Assembly (NCBI GenBank): GCA_003094555.1
Contig: NATW01000131.1
Span: 1 to 43,151, forward strand
Origin: a gamma proteobacterium symbiont of Ctena orbiculata
GTDB lineage: Bacteria > Pseudomonadota > Gammaproteobacteria > Chromatiales > Chromatiaceae
DNA length: 43,151 nucleotides
Direction: 5' to 3'
The notes beneath the pieces are model-generated. The model had not been told where the DNA came from. It saw nothing but the letters and a program-made list of their open reading frames with translations, and ran no database searches. Made by a program: the position numbers and the translations under genes. Of the stretch, positions 25,158 through 35,279 are shown one piece after another. Numbering within the stretch: the stretch's first letter is position 1; each line of letters begins with the position of its first letter.

Positions 25158-25604
25158 TCAGGGTTTACTCCACAGGGCTTGCCACCAACGCTTGCGGTTC
25201 TTCGGCACAAGCGTGGCTGGCAGATCCACGGGGGGCAATTTGCTCAATATCCAACCAGGTAGAGGCGGGTTGTCGCTATAGCCACAGGAGACACCCAGGT
25301 TATTCGGATCATAGATTTTGATGAAAGCTGGCTGTTGAAGATTATCCGCATAGACGATGCCGCAATACTCCTCGTTATGTTCATTGCGTAAAAGTTCGTC
25401 TATGCCATCGATGAACTTTAGCACCATCTCTGCATCGGCAGCCGATGTAGGTGGAGGCTCGCCTATGGCATAGATATACCAGCCACCCTCGGCATCATCC
25501 TTCAGCACCTGCCATAAGTCATCCAACTGGTGCCACCTCAAGGTTGAGGTGAAACTCCCCTTGAAGGCTTGCAGATAGGTAACTGGTGCGTTCACGGAAG
25601 CCAC
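25158..25604 (-). CDS. Hypothetical protein, 148 residues
   Basis: I do not recognise a named family. The protein is soluble, with no signal peptide or membrane helix. It is acidic in the middle ('VLKDDAEGGWYIYAIGEPPP', 'FIDGIDELLRNEHNEEYCGI') and ends in a Trp/Arg/Lys-rich tail ('KNRKRWWQALWSKP'). 'AFIKIYDPNNLGVSCGYSDN' looks like a conserved core, reminiscent of small uncharacterised proteins of Gammaproteobacteria. Codon use and the clean frame speak for a real gene. It precedes the DUF2384 protein in the same direction, so the two may form a pair, but it does not resemble a RES toxin. Confidence 0.75.
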   Translation of the reverse strand: MASVNAPVTYLQAFKGSFTSTLRWHQLDDLWQVLKDDAEGGWYIYAIGEPPPTSAADAEMVLKFIDGIDELLRNEHNEEYCGIVYADNLQQPAFIKIYDPNNLGVSCGYSDNPPLPGWILSKLPPVDLPATLVPKNRKRWWQALWSKP

Positions 25605-25695
25605 TCCAGTGTCACGATTATTCCTGTGATTGTGCCAATCTTACTTGGTTTACCTTGAGATCTCATTGATCAACACCTTGCTCGTTCCGTTTTTA

Positions 25696-25736
25696 TTGAC
25701 ATTTTTTTTCGGGCTTATTACAGCATTAGGTATAAT
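25696..25736 (+). promoter_or_regulatory. Candidate promoter region of purC
   Basis: A perfect TTGACA (25696-25701) and a perfect TATAAT (25731-25736) lie on the plus strand, but 29 bases apart, too far for one sigma-70 promoter. The TATAAT stands 26 bases before the purC ATG and is the better candidate for the -10. An activator or an unusual -35 would be needed. Confidence 0.35.
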
Positions 25737-25762
25737 GGAATTTTGCATGCCCGGCCCGTGAA

Positions 25763-26668
25763 ATGAATAACACTAGCAATACACTCTTCGAATCCAGCTT
25801 AAACCTGAAGTTGCTCAATCGGGGCAAGGTTCGTGACATCTATGAGGTGGATGAGGATCATCTGCTGATTGTCACCACCGACCGGCTGTCAGCGTTTGAT
25901 GTGGTGTTGCCACAACCCATACCCGGTAAGGGGGAGGTATTGACCAGGGTGGCAAACTTCTGGTTCAACCGCAGCCGCCATATCGTACCCAACCATCTCA
26001 CGGATATACCCCTGGAGAAGATTGTAACAGACCCTGTGCAGCGGGAAATCCTGGGGGATCGCTGGATGCTGGTGGAGAGATTAAAACCACTCCCGGTGGA
26101 GGCAATCGTCAGGGGTTACCTGATCGGATCTGGATGGAAGGACTATCAGCAGTCCGGCAGTGTATGTGGTATTCCTCTACCTGAGGGGTTGCAACAGGCC
26201 GCCAAGCTGCCGCAGCCAATCTTCACCCCCTCAACCAAAGCGGAGGTCGGCGGTCATGATGTTAATATCTCATTTGAACAGGCAGAGGCGCTGCTAGGGA
26301 AAGATGTTGCCAGTCAGGTCCGTGATCTAAGCCTGGAAATCTATAGTCAGGCTGCTGACTACGCCCAGGAAAGAGGTATTATTATCGCAGACACGAAATT
26401 TGAGTTTGGCGTCGATGGAGAAGGGACCATCCATCTTATCGATGAGGTCTTGACACCCGATTCGTCTCGCTTCTGGCCGGCAAGTTCCTATCGCCCTGGA
26501 TGCAGTCCTCCCAGCTTTGACAAACAGTTCGTAAGAGACTATCTGGAGACACTCGATTGGGATAAAACCCCACCCGGCCCTGAGTTACCTCAAGAGATAA
26601 TTGTCAAAACGGCAGAAAAATATCAAGAGGCGGAGAAGCGCCTGACAGGTAATTGGGAAAAACAATAG
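25763..26668 (+). CDS. purC: SAICAR synthase (PurC)
   Basis: PurC joins aspartate to CAIR in de novo purine synthesis. The 301-residue product is of the longer type, also found in many Proteobacteria and in yeast Ade1. Family blocks are '[20 protein letters not shown]', '[20 protein letters not shown]', '[19 protein letters not shown]', '[17 protein letters not shown]', '[10 protein letters not shown]' and '[15 protein letters not shown]'. No clear ribosome binding site is seen. It stands alone on the plus strand, with a glutaredoxin gene 154 bases downstream. Confidence 0.96.
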   Translation: MNNTSNTLFESSLNLKLLNRGKVRDIYEVDEDHLLIVTTDRLSAFDVVLPQPIPGKGEVLTRVANFWFNRSRHIVPNHLTDIPLEKIVTDPVQREILGDRWMLVERLKPLPVEAIVRGYLIGSGWKDYQQSGSVCGIPLPEGLQQAAKLPQPIFTPSTKAEVGGHDVNISFEQAEALLGKDVASQVRDLSLEIYSQAADYAQERGIIIADTKFEFGVDGEGTIHLIDEVLTPDSSRFWPASSYRPGCSPPSFDKQFVRDYLETLDWDKTPPGPELPQEIIVKTAEKYQEAEKRLTGNWEKQ

Positions 26669-26822
26669 TACAGCAGCTTTTTATGAATTTGATTCGTCAG
26701 TGGCATCAATTTTTCTGATATCTTGCCGCTTCATTTATAACAAGGGTAACTTTAGATTACATGATCATGCATTTAGACAGAATCGACTGACTCGGAAATT
26801 GTGGTGTAACTCATTGTCTGGT

Positions 26823-27086
26823 ATGTCAGCAATCAATATAAAATCTACTCGGGTGGTAATCTATACCACACTGAGATGCCCCCATTGCCAGCACCTCAAG
26901 CGATGGTTAAAAAGGAATAAGGTTCCTTTTTTGGATTTCAATGTGGGTAAACCGGGAAAAATGCAGAAACAATTCTTCGAGATCGGGGGTCAGAGTGTAC
27001 CTCTGATAGTTATCGGCGATGAGAAGTTCGTAGGCTTCAACCCTAATCAACTCAAACGGGTGCTGCATAAGGAGGGGTTGTTGTAG
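26823..27086 (+). CDS. Glutaredoxin family protein
   Basis: The 87-residue product is a single thioredoxin-fold domain with the redox pair Cys19-x2-Cys22 in 'TTLRCPHCQHLKRWLKRN', the cis-proline motif 'QSVPLIVIG' and the ending 'FVGFNPNQLKRVL'. It is in the size range of glutaredoxin/NrdH-like dithiol oxidoreductases of the cytoplasm. The frame is open 41 codons upstream to 26700, but the domain begins near the ATG at 26823, which is the likely start despite a weak ribosome binding site. A bidirectional terminator follows. The specific partner is unknown. Confidence 0.87.
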   Translation: MSAINIKSTRVVIYTTLRCPHCQHLKRWLKRNKVPFLDFNVGKPGKMQKQFFEIGGQSVPLIVIGDEKFVGFNPNQLKRVLHKEGLL

Positions 27087-27118
27087 AGCTTAGGGTTTTG
27101 GTTCTCGGCACAATTGTA

Positions 27119-27143
27119 AAAGGGGGCGTTAGCCCCCTTTTTT
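27119..27143. terminator. Bidirectional intrinsic terminator between grx and fba
   Basis: A nine-bp stem (AAAGGGGGC at 27119-27127 with 27132-27140) and a GTTA loop have six T after it on the plus strand and four T on the minus strand. It lies between the convergent glutaredoxin and fba genes and can serve both. Confidence 0.88.
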
Positions 27144-27167
27144 AGTTTTTCCAAGCACTCGATCTGA

Positions 27168-28232
27168 TCAATTCACCTTCGGATCGAGTTCTCCGCTCGC
27201 ATAGCGTGTTTGCATACCTTCCAGGGAGATAGGCGTGATTTTGTCCGCCATACCGGCCGAACCGAAGGCTTCGTAGCGGGCCTTACAGATCCCCGACATC
27301 GCTTTGGTGGCCTCTTTGAGAAATTTACGCGGATCGAAATTGGCCTTGTTGTCATTCAGGTGCTTACGGATCGACCCGGTGGACGCCATGCGCAGATCGG
27401 TATCGATGTTGACCTTGACCACACCATGCTTGATACCCTCGACAATCTCCTCGACCGGCACACCATAGGTCTCACCCATGTCACCACCATATTCGTTGAT
27501 GATCGCCAGCCAGTCCTGAGGTACCGATGAGGAACCGTGCATGACCAGGTGGGTATCCGGAATACGCGCATGGATCTCTTTCACCCGGTCGATAGCGAGG
27601 ATGTCGCCTGTGGGTGGACGGGTAAACTTGTATGCGCCGTGGGAGGTTCCGATGGCAATGGCCAGGGCGTCGACACCGGTCTTCTTGACGAAATCGGCCG
27701 CTTCATCGGGATCAGTCAATAACTGACTGTGATCCAGGGTACCCTCAGCACCTATACCATCCTCTTCACCGGCCTGACCGGTCTCCAGGGAACCCAGGCA
27801 ACCCAGCTCACCCTCTACCGAAACACCACCGGCGTGGGCCATATCGACCACGGTTTTAGTCACATCCACATTGTAGTCATAGGAGGATGGGGTCTTACCA
27901 TCGGTCATCAATGAACCATCCATCATCACTGAAGAGAAGCCCGATTGAATGGAACGCAGGCAAACCGATGGGGATGTACCGTGATCCTGATGCATACATA
28001 CAGGGATGTGGGGATACATCTCAGTAGCAGCGATGATCAGGTGACGCAGGAAGGGTTCTCCCGCATAGGAGCGAGCTCCGGCGGAACCCTGCAGGATAAC
28101 AGGGCTTTTGACCGCATCAGCAGCCTGCATGATGGCATGCACCTGTTCCATATTATTCACATTGAACGCCGGCAGACCGTAGCCGTTTTCCGCGGCATGG
28201 TCGAGAAGTTGGCGCAGGGAAATCAGAGCCAT
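27168..28232 (-). CDS. fba: Class II fructose-bisphosphate aldolase
   Basis: The 354-residue enzyme interconverts fructose-1,6-bisphosphate with dihydroxyacetone phosphate and glyceraldehyde-3-phosphate, and in the Calvin cycle can also make sedoheptulose-1,7-bisphosphate. Zinc and active-site residues are visible in '[12 protein letters not shown]' (His81, Asp83, His84), '[19 protein letters not shown]', '[10 protein letters not shown]', '[10 protein letters not shown]' and '[11 protein letters not shown]'. The form resembles the aldolase often found in cbb operons of Proteobacteria. A strong AAGGAGG ribosome binding site precedes the start. It is the last gene of the tkt-gap-pgk-pyk-fba block and ends at the bidirectional terminator. 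Confidence 0.96.
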   Translation of the reverse strand: MALISLRQLLDHAAENGYGLPAFNVNNMEQVHAIMQAADAVKSPVILQGSAGARSYAGEPFLRHLIIAATEMYPHIPVCMHQDHGTSPSVCLRSIQSGFSSVMMDGSLMTDGKTPSSYDYNVDVTKTVVDMAHAGGVSVEGELGCLGSLETGQAGEEDGIGAEGTLDHSQLLTDPDEAADFVKKTGVDALAIAIGTSHGAYKFTRPPTGDILAIDRVKEIHARIPDTHLVMHGSSSVPQDWLAIINEYGGDMGETYGVPVEEIVEGIKHGVVKVNIDTDLRMASTGSIRKHLNDNKANFDPRKFLKEATKAMSGICKARYEAFGSAGMADKITPISLEGMQTRYASGELDPKVN

Positions 28233-28294
28233 GATAGCCTCCTTGGTTTTGTGTCTATAGTCATTTCAATTGTCGATGACCCCGTTGGTCAGTG

Positions 28295-29752
28295 TCACCT
28301 TTTAACCGTGTCGTCAGCAAGTACATGTTCACCGACACGCATCACTTTCATAATATTGGTTTGCCCTTCCACTCCGGAGCGATCACCCTTTGTGATGATC
28401 ACCAAGTCACTCTCCCGAACCTCACCTCGACGCAACAGTTCATCGATCACCTCTTCATTGACCAGATCGACATTGGTACTGGCGACATCGAAACTCACAG
28501 GGTAGACCCCACGATAGAGAGTGACCTTACGTCTTGTACGCACATGGCGAGTCAGGGCGTAGATGGGAATATCGGAGCTGATACGCGACATCCATTTGAC
28601 CGTTGAGCCCGATTCGGTCAACGCGGCAATCCCCTTTACACCCAGGTGGTTGGCAGTATACATGGTAGCCATGGCGATCGCTTCGTCGACACGCCCGAAC
28701 ACGCTGTCGATTCTATGGTGAGAACGCCTTGCGGTTTGATGTTTTTCCGCCTCGTAGCAGACCCTATCCATGGCCTCGACAACCTTGTGGGGAAATTTAC
28801 CCACAGAGGTCTCGGCGGATAGCATCACCGCATCGGTACCATCCATCACCGCATTCGCCACATCGAATACCTCAGCCCGGGTCGGGATGGGACTCTCGAT
28901 CATCGACTGCATCATCTGGGTCGCAGTGATCACCACACAGTTCAACTCCCGTGCAGTCTTGATCAGCTCCTTTTGCACCGCGGGCAGCTCCGCATCACCG
29001 ATCTCAACACCCAGGTCGCCGCGGGCAACCATGATGGCATCTGAGGCTTGAATAATCTCATCAAGGCTGTCCAGCGCCTCGGCACGCTCGATCTTGGCAA
29101 TGATACCACCGGTACCACCGGCCTCCACCAGGAGACGGCGCGCCTCAGTCACATCCTCACCATTGCGCACAAAGGAGACAGCCAGGTAGTCGACATCGAT
29201 TTCAGCCGCAAACCTGATATCGTCCCGGTCCTTATCGGTCAATGCCGGGGCAGAAAGTCCGCCGCCCTGCTTGTTGATGCCCTTGTTGTTGGAGAGCTTA
29301 CCGCCAACGACCACCTTGCAGCGAATCTCCTGGCCCTCGACTTCGGAGACCCAAAGCACGATCGCACCATCATCCAGCAGCAGGGTATCGCCACGTGCAA
29401 CATCCCCCACCAGTTCCGGATAGGTCAATCCGACCCGCTGCTGATCACCGGCATCCTGGGCGCAACCGGCATCGAGGATGAATATATCGTCTTCAATAAG
29501 GGTGACTGCGCCCGACCTGAATCGGCCGATACGTATCTTCGGTCCCTGTAGATCGGCCAAGACTCCAATCTGCCGTCCACATGCGCGGGCTCGATTCCGA
29601 ATCCTGTCAGCCCGCTGGCGCTGCGAGTCATGATGATCATGGGAAAGATTGAGGCGGACCACATCAACCCCGGCATGGATGACTTTATCGAGCACCTTGG
29701 GATCGTCGGTCGCCGGCCCCAGGGTTGCTACAATTTTTGTTCGTCTTGGCAT
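28295..29752 (-). CDS. pyk: Pyruvate kinase
   Basis: The 485-residue enzyme transfers phosphate from phosphoenolpyruvate to ADP. Family blocks are 'RRTKIVATLGPATDD', 'VVRLNLSHDHH', 'VLADLQGPKIRIGRF', 'KIERAEALDSLDEII', 'IMVARGDLGVEIGDAELPAV' and 'VITATQMMQSMI' with 'PTRAEVFDVANAVMDGTDAV'. The C-terminal domain (about 345-480) is complete. In an autotroph it may drain fixed carbon toward pyruvate and the pyruvate dehydrogenase complex. It is separated from pgk by an intrinsic terminator and is followed by fba after 62 bases. Confidence 0.96.
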   Translation of the reverse strand: MPRRTKIVATLGPATDDPKVLDKVIHAGVDVVRLNLSHDHHDSQRQRADRIRNRARACGRQIGVLADLQGPKIRIGRFRSGAVTLIEDDIFILDAGCAQDAGDQQRVGLTYPELVGDVARGDTLLLDDGAIVLWVSEVEGQEIRCKVVVGGKLSNNKGINKQGGGLSAPALTDKDRDDIRFAAEIDVDYLAVSFVRNGEDVTEARRLLVEAGGTGGIIAKIERAEALDSLDEIIQASDAIMVARGDLGVEIGDAELPAVQKELIKTARELNCVVITATQMMQSMIESPIPTRAEVFDVANAVMDGTDAVMLSAETSVGKFPHKVVEAMDRVCYEAEKHQTARRSHHRIDSVFGRVDEAIAMATMYTANHLGVKGIAALTESGSTVKWMSRISSDIPIYALTRHVRTRRKVTLYRGVYPVSFDVASTNVDLVNEEVIDELLRRGEVRESDLVIITKGDRSGVEGQTNIMKVMRVGEHVLADDTVKR

Positions 29753-29779
29753 AAAAATCCAGCTACATGCTCAACGCAT

Positions 29780-29809
29780 AAAAAACCCGGCTGAACTTGA
29801 GATCAGCCG
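29780..29809 (-). terminator. Intrinsic terminator after pgk
   Basis: On the minus strand, CGGCTGA (29803-29809) pairs with TCAGCCG (29788-29794) around an eight-base loop, followed by GG and six T (29780-29785). It lies 20 bases beyond the pgk stop and upstream of pyk, so pyk and fba probably need read-through or their own promoter. Confidence 0.8.
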
Positions 29810-29829
29810 TTATCAATTGCTTCTCTTGC

Positions 29830-31011
29830 TTACTCAGCCGCGCGTGCTTCAAGCATGGCCACTGCAGGCAGGGTCTTACCTTCCAGATATTCAAGGAAGG
29901 CGCCGCCTGCTGTGGAGATGTAAGAGACCTTGTCATAAATGTCATACTTTTGAATGGCGGCAATGGTGTCACCACCACCGGCGAGGGAGAAACCGGCGGA
30001 GTTGGCAATGGCCATGGATACGGTTTTCGTGCCCTCGCCAAACTGATCGAATTCGAAAACCCCAACCGGTCCATTCCAGACAATGGTGCCTGCCTGTTTG
30101 ATGATCTCAGCCAATTCATTGGCACTGTCAGGCCCGATATCGAAAATCATCTCATCATCGGCGACTTCATCAGCCGACTTCAATACAGCAGGTTCCTCTT
30201 CGGCGAAATTCTTGCCCACCACCACATCGGTAGCGATCGGTATATTCGCGCCACGACCCTTCATCTTTTCTATCAATGCCTGAGCGGTGGGTACCAGGTC
30301 GTCCTCACACAGTGATTTTCCCACATTGTTTCCCATCGCCTTGAGGAAGGTGTTGGCAATACCGCCACCCACCACCAGTTGATCCACCTTTTCCGACAAG
30401 GCCTCGAGTACGGTCAGCTTGGTGGATACCTTGGATCCACCCACGATCGCCACCATCGGCCGGGCAGGATTCGCCAATGCCTTGGCAAGATTATCCAACT
30501 CGTCGGCCAACAACAGGCCGGCACAGGCGACTGGAGCAAATTTACCGGCACCATGGGTTGATGCCTGGGCCCGGTGAGCGGTACCGAAGGCATCCATCAC
30601 AAATACATCACACAGGGCGGCGTACTTTTTCGCCAGCTCTTCATTGTCTTTCTTCTCCCCGGCATTGAAGCGGACATTCTCGAACAACACCACCTCGCCT
30701 TCTGCCACATCCGGAGTACTCTCAAGATAGTCCTTGACCAGGCGGACCTGTTTACCCAACTTGGCAGACATATCGTCAGCGATGGGTTGCATGGAGTTCT
30801 CGGCGTCCACCTCACCCTCGGTGGGACGACCCCGATGTGACATTACCTGTACCTTGGCACCTGCCTTTGCGCAGTGCTCGATGGTCGGCATGGAGGCGGT
30901 GATACGGGCATCCGATGTGACTTTACCGTCTTTGACGGGGACATTGAGATCGGCACGAATCAAGACACGCTTACCAGCGAGGTCGAGGTCGGTCAACTTG
31001 ATGAAAGACAT
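29830..31011 (-). CDS. pgk: Phosphoglycerate kinase
   Basis: The 393-residue enzyme interconverts 3-phosphoglycerate and 1,3-bisphosphoglycerate with ATP/ADP; in the Calvin cycle it phosphorylates the product of RuBisCO. Blocks include '[19 protein letters not shown]', '[11 protein letters not shown]', '[20 protein letters not shown]', '[15 protein letters not shown]', '[20 protein letters not shown]', '[10 protein letters not shown]' and '[17 protein letters not shown]'. A good AGGAG ribosome binding site lies upstream. Terminators stand on both sides of the gene. Confidence 0.97.
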   Translation of the reverse strand: MSFIKLTDLDLAGKRVLIRADLNVPVKDGKVTSDARITASMPTIEHCAKAGAKVQVMSHRGRPTEGEVDAENSMQPIADDMSAKLGKQVRLVKDYLESTPDVAEGEVVLFENVRFNAGEKKDNEELAKKYAALCDVFVMDAFGTAHRAQASTHGAGKFAPVACAGLLLADELDNLAKALANPARPMVAIVGGSKVSTKLTVLEALSEKVDQLVVGGGIANTFLKAMGNNVGKSLCEDDLVPTAQALIEKMKGRGANIPIATDVVVGKNFAEEEPAVLKSADEVADDEMIFDIGPDSANELAEIIKQAGTIVWNGPVGVFEFDQFGEGTKTVSMAIANSAGFSLAGGGDTIAAIQKYDIYDKVSYISTAGGAFLEYLEGKTLPAVAMLEARAAE

Positions 31012-31046
31012 TACGAACTCCTAGGTCAATTCTAATTTTGCAGTGT

Positions 31047-31121
31047 GAATTTTGAATTATGAATTCTTGACAATATGGTTCGATAACCAGCTGTCATACA
31101 AAAATCCATAATTCAAAATTC
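31047..31121. repeat. Inverted repeat of the GAATTTTGAATTAT type
   Basis: GAATTTTGAATTAT at 31047-31060 is exactly complementary to 31108-31121. It lies between gap and pgk, after the gap terminator. The same AATTCAAAATTC theme recurs between metK and ahcY (36464-36598), so it is a small repeat family in this genome. Confidence 0.65.
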
Positions 31122-31125
31122 GGGG

Positions 31126-31160
31126 TATAAAAACATGGGGCGAGTCATACCCGCCCCATG
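31126..31160 (-). terminator. Intrinsic terminator after gap
   Basis: On the minus strand a perfect nine-bp stem CATGGGGCG/CGCCCCATG (31152-31160 with 31134-31142) and a nine-base loop are followed by TTTTTATA. It lies ten bases beyond the gap stop, before pgk. Confidence 0.82.
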
Positions 31161-31170
31161 CCGATGAGCT

Positions 31171-32208
<1,038 letters not shown>

Positions 32209-32226
32209 CTATTTTAAATTGCTCTC

Positions 32227-32252
32227 CAGCGGGGCGTCCAAGACGCCCGCTG
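32227..32252 (-). terminator. Hairpin after tkt, terminator-like without T run
   Basis: CAGCGGGGCGTCCAAGACGC and the bases after it (32227-32252) fold into a GC-rich stem of about 11 bp with a four-base loop and one bulge, just beyond the tkt stop. No T run follows on the minus strand, so it may stabilise the tkt mRNA or attenuate rather than fully terminate. Confidence 0.45.
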
Positions 32253-32259
32253 AATGTTA

Positions 32260-34248
32260 TCAGGCAGAAACCTCGTTGATAGCCGCAGCCACATTTTCTG
32301 CAGTGAAGCCGAACTCTTTGAAAAGCTCTCCCGCCGGCGCTGATTCACCAAATCTGTTGATGCCAATCACCTTGCCATTCAGACCGACATACTTGTACCA
32401 GCCATCGGTGACAGCGGCTTCCACGGCGACTCGTGCGGTCACGTTAGAAGGCAATACTGACTCTTTGTAGGCGGCATCCTGCGCGTCGAACAGCTTGGTA
32501 TTCGGCATCGAGACCACCCGCACATTCTTACCGGAATCGGCAGCACCCTGAACCGCGATGCCCACCTCGGAACCGGTAGCGATGACGATAGCATCGGGGG
32601 TGCCGTCACAATCGCTGATCACGTAGCCGCCTTTCGCGATATTGGCAATCTGCTCATCGCTACGCACCTGGTGTGGGAGGCCCTGGCGGGAGAAGATGAG
32701 TGAGGTGGGACCATCACTCTTCTCTACAGCCGCCTTCCAGGCGACTGCAGTCTCAACCCCATCACAGGGACGCCATAGATCCATATTCGGGATCATACGC
32801 AGTGTGGGAATCTGCTCAATCGGCTGGTGAGTCGGACCATCTTCACCCAGACCGACGGAGTCGTGGGTATAGACAAAAATCGACCGCAGCTTCATCAACG
32901 CCGCCATGCGTAACGCATTGCGGGCATACTCGGAGAACATCAGGAAGGTGCCGCCATAGGGAATGAATCCACCATGCAGTGCGACACCATTCATAATTGC
33001 GGACATGCCAAACTCACGCACACCGTACGACAGATAGTTGCCATCGGTATTACCATCCGTAATCGCACTGGAACCGGACCAGGCGGTCAGATTGGAGGGA
33101 GTCAGGTCGGCAGAACCACCCAGAAACTCGGGCAACAGGGGACCATAGCCGTTGAGTGCATTTTGCGATGCCTTACGGGTCGCAGGTGACTCGGCCTTGG
33201 TATTCACCTCGGCGATGAATTTGGCTGTTTCCTCGGCCCAATCCTCCGGAAGCTCCCCAGCCATACGCCGTTTGAACTCAGCGGCCAGTTCATGATGCAC
33301 CGCCTCATAGGAGGCAAACTGCTCATTCCATGCAGCCTCGGCACTGGCGCCGGCACTCTTCGCATCCCAGCCGGCATAGATCTCATCGGGTACCACGAAT
33401 GGCTCGTGGGCCCATCCCAGCTGTTCACGGGTAGCGACAATCTCATCGGCGCCCAATGGAGCACCATGGCAGTCATGGCTCCCGGCAAGATTCGGCGAGC
33501 CGAATCCGATGGTGGTTTTGCAACAGATCAGGGATGGCTTGTCGCTCATCCCCTTGGCGGCCTCGATCGCCTGATCGATAGCATCCGCATCATGGCCATC
33601 AACATCGCGAATCACGTGCCAACCGTAGGCTTCAAAACGGCTGGGGGTATCATCAGTGAACCAACCCTCGGTCTCACCATCGATACTGATACCGTTGTCG
33701 TCCCAGAAGGCGATCAGCTTACCCAGACCCAGGGTGCCCGCGAGGGAACAGGCCTCATGGGAGATACCCTCCATCATGCAGCCATCACCGAGGAACACGT
33801 AGGTGTTGTGATCGACGATAGCATGTCCTGGTTTGTTGAATTGAGCCGCGAGGGTCTTTTCAGCCAGGGCCATGCCGATCGCATTGGTAATACCCTGCCC
33901 CAGAGGACCGGTTGTGGTCTCCACGCCCGGGGCATAACCGTACTCCGGGTGACCCGGGGTCTTGGAATGCAGCTGACGGAAGCTCTTCAGGTCATCGATG
34001 CCAAGCTCATAGCCGGTCAAGTGCAGCAGTGAGTAGATAAGCATTGAACCGTGACCGTTGGAGAGAACAAAGCGGTCACGATCCGCCCAGTCCGGATTTG
34101 CCGGATTGTGCTTCATGTGGTTATTCCACAGCACCTCTGCGATATCGGCCATACCCATGGGCGCACCCGGATGGCCTGAATTGGCTTTCTGCACGGCGTC
34201 CATACTCAGAGCGCGTATGGCATTGGCGAGTTCTCTTCGTGAGGACAT
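32260..34248 (-). CDS. tkt: Transketolase
   Basis: The 662-residue thiamine diphosphate enzyme moves two-carbon units between sugar phosphates, in the Calvin cycle and the pentose phosphate pathway. Blocks include '[20 protein letters not shown]', '[20 protein letters not shown]', the diphosphate/Mg motif '[19 protein letters not shown]', '[18 protein letters not shown]', '[20 protein letters not shown]' and '[20 protein letters not shown]'. The ATG at 34246-34248 has a perfect AGGAGG five bases upstream; a start 16 codons earlier is open but not needed. It is the first gene of the carbon block. Confidence 0.97.
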   Translation of the reverse strand: MSSRRELANAIRALSMDAVQKANSGHPGAPMGMADIAEVLWNNHMKHNPANPDWADRDRFVLSNGHGSMLIYSLLHLTGYELGIDDLKSFRQLHSKTPGHPEYGYAPGVETTTGPLGQGITNAIGMALAEKTLAAQFNKPGHAIVDHNTYVFLGDGCMMEGISHEACSLAGTLGLGKLIAFWDDNGISIDGETEGWFTDDTPSRFEAYGWHVIRDVDGHDADAIDQAIEAAKGMSDKPSLICCKTTIGFGSPNLAGSHDCHGAPLGADEIVATREQLGWAHEPFVVPDEIYAGWDAKSAGASAEAAWNEQFASYEAVHHELAAEFKRRMAGELPEDWAEETAKFIAEVNTKAESPATRKASQNALNGYGPLLPEFLGGSADLTPSNLTAWSGSSAITDGNTDGNYLSYGVREFGMSAIMNGVALHGGFIPYGGTFLMFSEYARNALRMAALMKLRSIFVYTHDSVGLGEDGPTHQPIEQIPTLRMIPNMDLWRPCDGVETAVAWKAAVEKSDGPTSLIFSRQGLPHQVRSDEQIANIAKGGYVISDCDGTPDAIVIATGSEVGIAVQGAADSGKNVRVVSMPNTKLFDAQDAAYKESVLPSNVTARVAVEAAVTDGWYKYVGLNGKVIGINRFGESAPAGELFKEFGFTAENVAAAINEVSA

Positions 34249-34548
34249 TGACCCCTCCTGATTAGAATTAGTTAGTAGTCTGTATCTGTCGGACAAAAGT
34301 AATAGTGTGGCAAGCCACTGAATTCGTTATCAATAAACCCCTTTTTGACATCCGTCCGCCTGGCTGTTTCGCAGCGAACCGGGATGTAGACTCCTATTGC
34401 TCAACCGAACCCCGGAAGGGCAAAAGGTCCGCTATTCTGACCCAAGCCCCTTACCTGGGCAAAGCAGCTGACTTTACGGGGCAATAAGCTGACTTGATGA
34501 ATAAACTCTAATATCCTAATAAACCAAGTATTTTCAATCAGTTGGCCC
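34249..34548. other. Intergenic region before tkt
   Basis: This 300-base stretch holds the tkt ribosome binding site (34254-34259) and upstream region and the 3' side of the thioredoxin-fold gene. A 12-base palindrome GTGGCAAGCCAC (34307-34318), about 60 bases before tkt, is a possible operator. A TTGACA on the plus strand near 34346 has no gene to serve. No ORF is supported. No RuBisCO gene or cbbR gene is in the window. Confidence 0.45.
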
Positions 34549-35103
34549 TTATCTCCACTTTATTGAGCAGCCCATGCTGGGTATTTGCTCCTGAGGTCCT
34601 CGACCGGTCTCGGCCACTGATTTCATGGCCTCGAAAAGATCCCTTCTGACATCGGCGGGTGCGGTCTCTTTACGACTCGCATCCAGACGACCCCGATACT
34701 GCAGCTCCAGCGCTGCGTTGTAACCGAAGAAATCGGGGGTGCAGACGGCACCATAGGCCTTGGCGACGGCCTGGGTCTCATCAAACAGATAGGGGAATGG
34801 AAAACCCATCTGGTCGGAAACCCGTTTCATATTCTCGAATGAGTCCTCCGCATACTCGGCTGGATCATTCGACATGATTGCCACTGAATTGATGCCCAGT
34901 TGAGCTAACTCACTGGTATCCCTGACAATACGCTGCTGTACAGCCTTAACATAGGGGCAGTGATTGCAGATGAACATCACCAGCAAGCCACGTTCCCCTG
35001 CACACTGCTGCAGGGACCAATCCCGGCCATCTACGCCGGGAAGCAGAAAATCTGGGGCCGGTGCGCCAAAGTCACAAATTGGAGTCTCTAAGGAAACCAT
35101 CAT
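34549..35103 (-). CDS. Thioredoxin-fold (AhpC/TSA-like) protein
   Basis: The 184-residue protein has a thioredoxin fold with 'APAPDFLLPGVDGRDWSLQQ' at the N-terminus, the redox pair Cys46-x2-Cys49 in 'MFICNHCPYVKAVQQR', 'VAIMSNDPAEYAEDSFENMK' and 'GAVCTPDFFGYN' with the cis-proline. It belongs to a widespread group annotated as thioredoxin family proteins; the substrate is unknown. A GAAGGG ribosome binding site points to the ATG at 35101-35103 (or the next codon); the frame is open 31 codons further but that part does not fit the fold. It is divergent from metK. Confidence 0.87.
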   Translation of the reverse strand: MMVSLETPICDFGAPAPDFLLPGVDGRDWSLQQCAGERGLLVMFICNHCPYVKAVQQRIVRDTSELAQLGINSVAIMSNDPAEYAEDSFENMKRVSDQMGFPFPYLFDETQAVAKAYGAVCTPDFFGYNAALELQYRGRLDASRKETAPADVRRDLFEAMKSVAETGRGPQEQIPSMGCSIKWR

Positions 35104-35198
35104 TAATCCCTTCAATAATCTGAATTGATTGTGGGGTGGGGCATTATGCAAAAAGCAGACTGATGTGTAAAATCCTCTTTTCCTGAAAGCCGGCATAA

Positions 35199-35230
35199 CC
35201 CATATAAGGCTTGAAAGCCGACGTCATGGG
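35199..35230 (+). promoter_or_regulatory. Stem-loop in the metK leader
   Basis: CCCAT (35199-35203) pairs with ATGGG (35226-35230) and encloses a second stem GGCT-TGAA-AGCC (35208-35219), about 50 bases before the metK start. It matches no SAM riboswitch class I can recognise. It could be a regulatory leader or chance. Confidence 0.3.
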
Positions 35231-35279
35231 ATAGCGGAAAAACCAATTACGTACACCTGTTGAAGTTTAAGGAAAATTA

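Noticed and set aside
24639-25604. Classical RES-Xre toxin-antitoxin pair
   Set aside because: The partner gene lacks the features of a RES domain, so the usual pair cannot be claimed.
34340-34352. TTGACA on the plus strand in the tkt-thioredoxin gap
   Set aside because: No -10 at a proper distance and no plus-strand gene downstream.
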